Shown here piece by piece: positions 61,331-64,000 of a stretch of DNA of 64,000 bases. This DNA is from an uncultured Collinsella sp. (GTDB lineage: Bacteria; Actinomycetota; Coriobacteriia; Coriobacteriales; Coriobacteriaceae). Every line of letters starts with the position of its first letter. Positions within the stretch are counted from its first letter, which is position 1. Made by a program: the position numbers and the translations under genes. Location of the stretch: assembly GCA_905199225.1 (NCBI GenBank), contig CAJKFS010000004.1, positions 1 through 64,000 on the forward strand, written 5' to 3'. Below the pieces are notes generated by a model. It was not told the origin of the DNA. It saw only the letters and a list, made by a program, of their open reading frames with translations, and ran no database searches.

Positions 61331-62215
61331 ATGAAGAAAAAGTTATTTACGGCAGTTCTGGCTTTTAGCGCGGCGGCGCTAATCGGCATTTCTCTACCAC
61401 TCGGAATTACGGGTCGCGGCTGGAGTCCGACATGCGCATTTGCAGCGACTAAGAAAAGTGGAAAGAAGCCAAAGCCAGGTAAGAAGGATTCAGTAAAAAT
61501 CGATCAACTAAACTGGAGCGTCTCAGAAGGCGTTGTTGATGGCGTCGAGATGATGACATTTGAATATGACAATAAATCGAGCTTCGATATTGCTCAGTTC
61601 ACTATTCAGTTTGAGCCGAAAGGGGAGTTGACTGACGAACAGAAACTTCTGTTTACTGACGTTTTTGATGAGGAAGAGGCTGCGCACGATTATTCAACGC
61701 TGAAAATGACGGCGGATAGCCAGCGAATCGTCGAGAAGCGAGAATCAGTTGATAGCGTTCCGTGCATTACCCATGGTGACTATGTCGCCAATGCCCAGCA
61801 GAATCAATATGACCTGATGGAGCCTTCAGTGGCGACTATTGCCTATCTAGGCGGCGATGGAAAGATATATCTCGAGTACTATAGTTTCAAGTCGAAAACC
61901 TATACGACTTCATCAAAGGGCGGTGTCAAGGCGTATGACTGGCCAACAAAAGCCCTTGCAAAATCCTTGCCGAAGCCTGACTGCCCTATCGTTTATACGT
62001 CGTTAGACGAAAAAGACTGTCTTTCGTTTGTCGCATTTGGCATCGATTGTGATGGGTACGACAAATACATCAAAGCTTGCAAGAAAAAGGGATACAAGGA
62101 CATCGAATATTCGTATGACAGCAGTTTTTGCGCAAAGGATAAAAAGGGACGGGAACTGATGATCGGATATAGCGACCGAGATCAGCGGATGGACGTCAGC
62201 GTTTCAGTTGATTAA
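61331..62215 (+). CDS. secreted protein of unknown function
   Basis: A 294-residue protein with an N-terminal signal peptide (KKKLFTAVLAFSAAALIGIS, probable cleavage AFA near residue 37). A Lys-rich linker follows, then a globular region with repeated aromatic residues (MMTFEYDNKSSFDIAQFTIQ). I do not recognise the family. GC content and codon use are lower than in neighbouring housekeeping genes, which suggests recent acquisition. The start at 61331 is preceded by a weak AAAGGATAT. A hairpin terminator lies downstream. Confidence 0.7.
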   Translation: MKKKLFTAVLAFSAAALIGISLPLGITGRGWSPTCAFAATKKSGKKPKPGKKDSVKIDQLNWSVSEGVVDGVEMMTFEYDNKSSFDIAQFTIQFEPKGELTDEQKLLFTDVFDEEEAAHDYSTLKMTADSQRIVEKRESVDSVPCITHGDYVANAQQNQYDLMEPSVATIAYLGGDGKIYLEYYSFKSKTYTTSSKGGVKAYDWPTKALAKSLPKPDCPIVYTSLDEKDCLSFVAFGIDCDGYDKYIKACKKKGYKDIEYSYDSSFCAKDKKGRELMIGYSDRDQRMDVSVSVD

Positions 62216-62262
62216 CGTGGGCATATGATCGAATAATCAACGCGTTATGATGCCTATGTATG

Positions 62263-62302
62263 GATTGGGGTGCCGGCCTATGGTCTGTGCCCCAATCTTT
62301 CT
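62263..62302 (+). terminator. hairpin terminator
   Basis: GATTGGGG and CCCCAATC form an eight-pair stem followed by TTTCT. It lies about 50 bases after the secreted-protein stop. Confidence 0.55.
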
Positions 62303-62463
62303 GAAGTTACGTGCAGCAGAATAGGTATTAAATTAACGTATGAATGTGTATTTATATTATGTTGGATTTAAGTCCTTCCTTTCTGAATTGGTTGACATCA
62401 AAACCCAATATAAATGAATTGAGTCCGTAATTACCCTGAGGACAACTGGAGGACAAGGGCTAA

Positions 62464-63111
62464 ATGAGCGTTTCCAATCCGTTTAAAACAATTGGCCAGA
62501 AGATAATTGTCGCCCTATTGGCGTTAGGCTTGATTGCAGCTTGCGGCGGCTGCGTGTACCTGTGGTTGACGCGCGATCAGACCGTTATAAGCGATGATTC
62601 GATTCGGGAAGAAATTAAGCCGGTAACGAAGTTGCTTACCTACGAATACGATTTTACTCAGGTTCTATATATTGACGATGCAGGGAATCCGTTTGGTTTT
62701 AACAACCCATTTACTACTAAGCGATATGTAGCGACCATCGATGGCAAGGCGGATATCGGCCTGAACGTAGACGATGAGAACCTGAAGGTCAAAGTCTATC
62801 GTTCGAAAAACAACGAGTCGGTAATAAAATCTGTTAATGTTACGCTTCCGCATTCCGAGATCGTGACGTTGTCAACGGATCCGAACTCGCTTAAAAAGTA
62901 CGTTGAGGACAATGGTTTTCTTAATTGGAATCAGGTCAGTACGGACGATTTAAATAAATTGCTTCAGCAGGCTGATAAGGACCAGAGGCAAAAGGTTCAA
63001 GAAAGTGGCATGCTGGAAAAATCTGATGAACGTGCAGTAAAACTGGTGAAAAAGCAGGTGTCGACGTTCTGTGGTCCAGACGTAAGGGTCAATGTCGAAT
63101 TCGAAGATTAA
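62464..63111 (+). CDS. DUF4230-domain membrane protein
   Basis: A 215-residue protein with one N-terminal transmembrane helix (IIVALLALGLIAACGGCVYL) and an extracytoplasmic DUF4230-like domain (EEIKPVTKLLTYEYDFTQVL, YVATIDGKADIGLNV). The role of DUF4230 is not known. The start at 62464 has GGAGG upstream. Like the preceding gene it is AT-richer than the window average. A TTGACA at 62392 may be its -35, but no good -10 follows. Confidence 0.8.
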   Translation: MSVSNPFKTIGQKIIVALLALGLIAACGGCVYLWLTRDQTVISDDSIREEIKPVTKLLTYEYDFTQVLYIDDAGNPFGFNNPFTTKRYVATIDGKADIGLNVDDENLKVKVYRSKNNESVIKSVNVTLPHSEIVTLSTDPNSLKKYVEDNGFLNWNQVSTDDLNKLLQQADKDQRQKVQESGMLEKSDERAVKLVKKQVSTFCGPDVRVNVEFED

Positions 63112-63147
63112 TATCTACCTTTGAAATCAAATTACTGATTCAGCTGA

Positions 63148-63188
63148 ATGCCCGCTATCGCGATGCCTTACGTTGCGATAGCGGGCAT
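63148..63188. terminator. hairpin between convergent genes
   Basis: ATGCCCGCTATCGC (63148-63161) is complementary to GCGATAGCGGGCAT (63175-63188) around a 13-base loop. There is no clear T-run, so it may be a stabilising hairpin rather than a classical terminator. Confidence 0.5.
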
Positions 63189-63212
63189 CTCTGATTTCGT
63201 TTGAAGGGTGTC

Positions 63213-63261
63213 AATGTGACAATTGTCCGATATGACAACGAGACTGTCCCTTTGTCACATT
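63213..63261. repeat. 33-bp palindrome with an internal insertion
   Basis: The ends AATGTGACAA and GTCCCTTTGTCACATT are those of the 33-bp family, but the middle is replaced by about 23 unrelated bases. On the minus strand its ATGTGA provides the last codon and the stop of trmL. Confidence 0.6.
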
Positions 63262-63854
63262 CCCGGAAAGCCTGTTTGGCGCAGGGCTTCGTAGAGGACG
63301 ATGGCGGCGCTGTTGGAGAGGTTGAGGGCGCTGATGCGGTAGTCGTCCGGATTGATGAAGTTGCCGCAGATATCCTGCCGAAGGATGGCTTCGTGGTCGT
63401 CCTCGGTATGCCCGAGCGATTCCTCGTGGGCTTCCCATGCCTCGGCGTTGTCAAGCGAATCGCAATCGCGCAGCATCGGGATGCGCTCGCAGCGCTCGGG
63501 CGCCGCGGCAAGCAGTGGCTCGGGAATGCCCGAGCTCTCGCTGCCAAAGACCAGGTAGTCGCCATCGCGGTAGGTACTCTGCGCATAGGTTCGGCGCGCC
63601 TTTTTGGTCAGCAGATGCAGGCGCTCGTCGGCGGGGGAGAGGCCGTTGCGCGCAAGGAAATCCTCCCAGCCGGCATAGGTCGTCACGTCCAAGTTTTGCC
63701 AGTAGCCCAGACCGGCGCGACGTACCGTCTTGTCATCGAGCGAAAAGCCCAGTGGCTCCACCAGATGCAGATGGGCGCCGGTGACCACGCAGGTACGGCC
63801 GATATTGCCCGTATTGGCCGGAATCTCGGGTGCATACAGCACGATATTGAACAT
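63255..63854 (-). CDS. trmL: tRNA (cytidine/uridine-2'-O-)-methyltransferase TrmL
   Basis: A 199-residue SPOUT-fold methyltransferase that modifies the wobble position of tRNA-Leu. N-terminal NIVLYAPEIPANTGNIGRTC and the SAM-knot segments VFGSESSGIPEPLL and LNLSNSAAIVLYEALRQ are diagnostic. The start at 63854 follows AAGGAG by four bases. Its last codon and TGA stop fall in a palindromic repeat, so the C-terminal Met is repeat-encoded. Confidence 0.92.
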   Translation of the reverse strand: MFNIVLYAPEIPANTGNIGRTCVVTGAHLHLVEPLGFSLDDKTVRRAGLGYWQNLDVTTYAGWEDFLARNGLSPADERLHLLTKKARRTYAQSTYRDGDYLVFGSESSGIPEPLLAAAPERCERIPMLRDCDSLDNAEAWEAHEESLGHTEDDHEAILRQDICGNFINPDDYRISALNLSNSAAIVLYEALRQTGFPGM

Positions 63855-63880
63855 GAATCTCCTTGGCTCAGAACGAAAAA

Positions 63881-63907
63881 CCACCACGAAGGGCACCTTC
63901 GTGGTGG
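63881..63907 (-). terminator. rho-independent terminator
   Basis: CCACCACGAAGG and CCTTCGTGGTGG form a 12-bp stem around three bases. On the minus strand TTTTT follows. It ends the transcript of the gene that enters from the right edge, upstream of trmL. Confidence 0.8.
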
Positions 63908-63949
63908 TTAGGCGGTTACGTGGGCGGAAAAATGCCCGCTTGGATAAAC

Positions 63950-64000
63950 CTAGGCGCGGTGCCAGTCGGTCAGGCAGGCATCGAGGGAGGCGATGAGCGC
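63950..64000 (-). CDS. 3' end of a gene cut by the window edge
   Basis: On the minus strand the sequence reads ALIASLDACLTDWHRA and stops at TAG (63952-63950). The terminator at 63881-63907 follows 43 bases later. Only 16 residues are in the window, too few to name the product. Confidence 0.4.
   Translation of the reverse strand, partial: ALIASLDACLTDWHRA

Noticed and set aside
62392..62420. TTGACA at 62392 as a strong promoter for the DUF4230 gene
   Set aside because: No acceptable -10 lies at 16-18 bp; TATAAA is only 11 bp away. Kept only as a weak possibility in the gene entry.
55440..63111. A complete prophage or integrative element
   Set aside because: A serine recombinase and AT-rich cargo are present, but there are no structural, conjugation or attachment-site features I can define.
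38..64000. tRNA, rRNA or CRISPR features
   Set aside because: I looked for TpsiC-arm patterns, rRNA-like conserved blocks and regularly spaced repeats with spacers and found none. A covariance-model scan would be decisive.

Overview
The window looks like chromosomal DNA from a GC-rich anaerobic actinobacterium of the class Coriobacteriia, most likely Collinsella or a close relative. This is an inference from gene content, codon use, the CD1871A-type CXXC/Fe-S/thioredoxin module, the ACGX-repeat peptide system and the many short palindromes at gene ends; no rRNA gene is present to confirm it. Coding density is high. I saw no tRNA, rRNA, CRISPR array, complete transposase or prophage.

Layout. 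0-6 kb: a topoisomerase IV-like pair (minus strand) behind a LexA-type box, then a DUF234-family ATPase preceded by four palindromes. 6-17 kb: a lipoprotein, a very large Tat-exported surface protein ending in an LAxTG-type sorting signal, a LuxR regulator, a two-component system, and a divergent redox module (CXXC peptide, polyferredoxin-like membrane protein, TlpA-like lipoprotein). 17-24 kb: a fused ABC exporter, a MITE-like inverted-repeat element, a CMD/cupin protein, flavodoxin, a LysR regulator and a tRNA-dihydrouridine synthase. 24-29 kb: a class M sirtuin plus zinc macrodomain pair, an HxlR regulator, and an ACGX-repeat RiPP-like operon (Cys-rich peptide, split-barrel ferredoxin, radical SAM/SPASM protein, nitroreductase with an in-frame amber codon). 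29-32 kb: a toxin-antitoxin-like pair, an unrecognised protein behind a consensus LexA box, and glutaredoxin.

32-55 kb is mostly housekeeping: TipAS-like regulator, TrmO, MalY-type aminotransferase, NimA-like protein, K+ channel, LOG protein, ClC channel, a GntR-controlled ABC transporter, release factor 3, a VUT transporter, UDG, DMT and MATE transporters, RlmA, RsmJ, MscL with a zinc ribbon, and a TetM-like GTPase. 55-63 kb is accessory: two paralogous winged-helix AAA ATPases flank a UvrA paralog; each ATPase has repeats at exact 20-bp spacing just upstream. A serine recombinase and two lower-GC exported or membrane proteins follow. TrmL and a cut-off gene close the window.

Cross-cutting themes: (1) three ATPases with winged-helix segments each carry their own iterated sites directly before the ribosome binding site; (2) two LexA-type sites predict SOS control of topoisomerase IV and of an unknown protein; (3) several families of perfect or covarying hairpins sit at the 3' ends of genes, sometimes supplying the stop codon or C-terminal residues.
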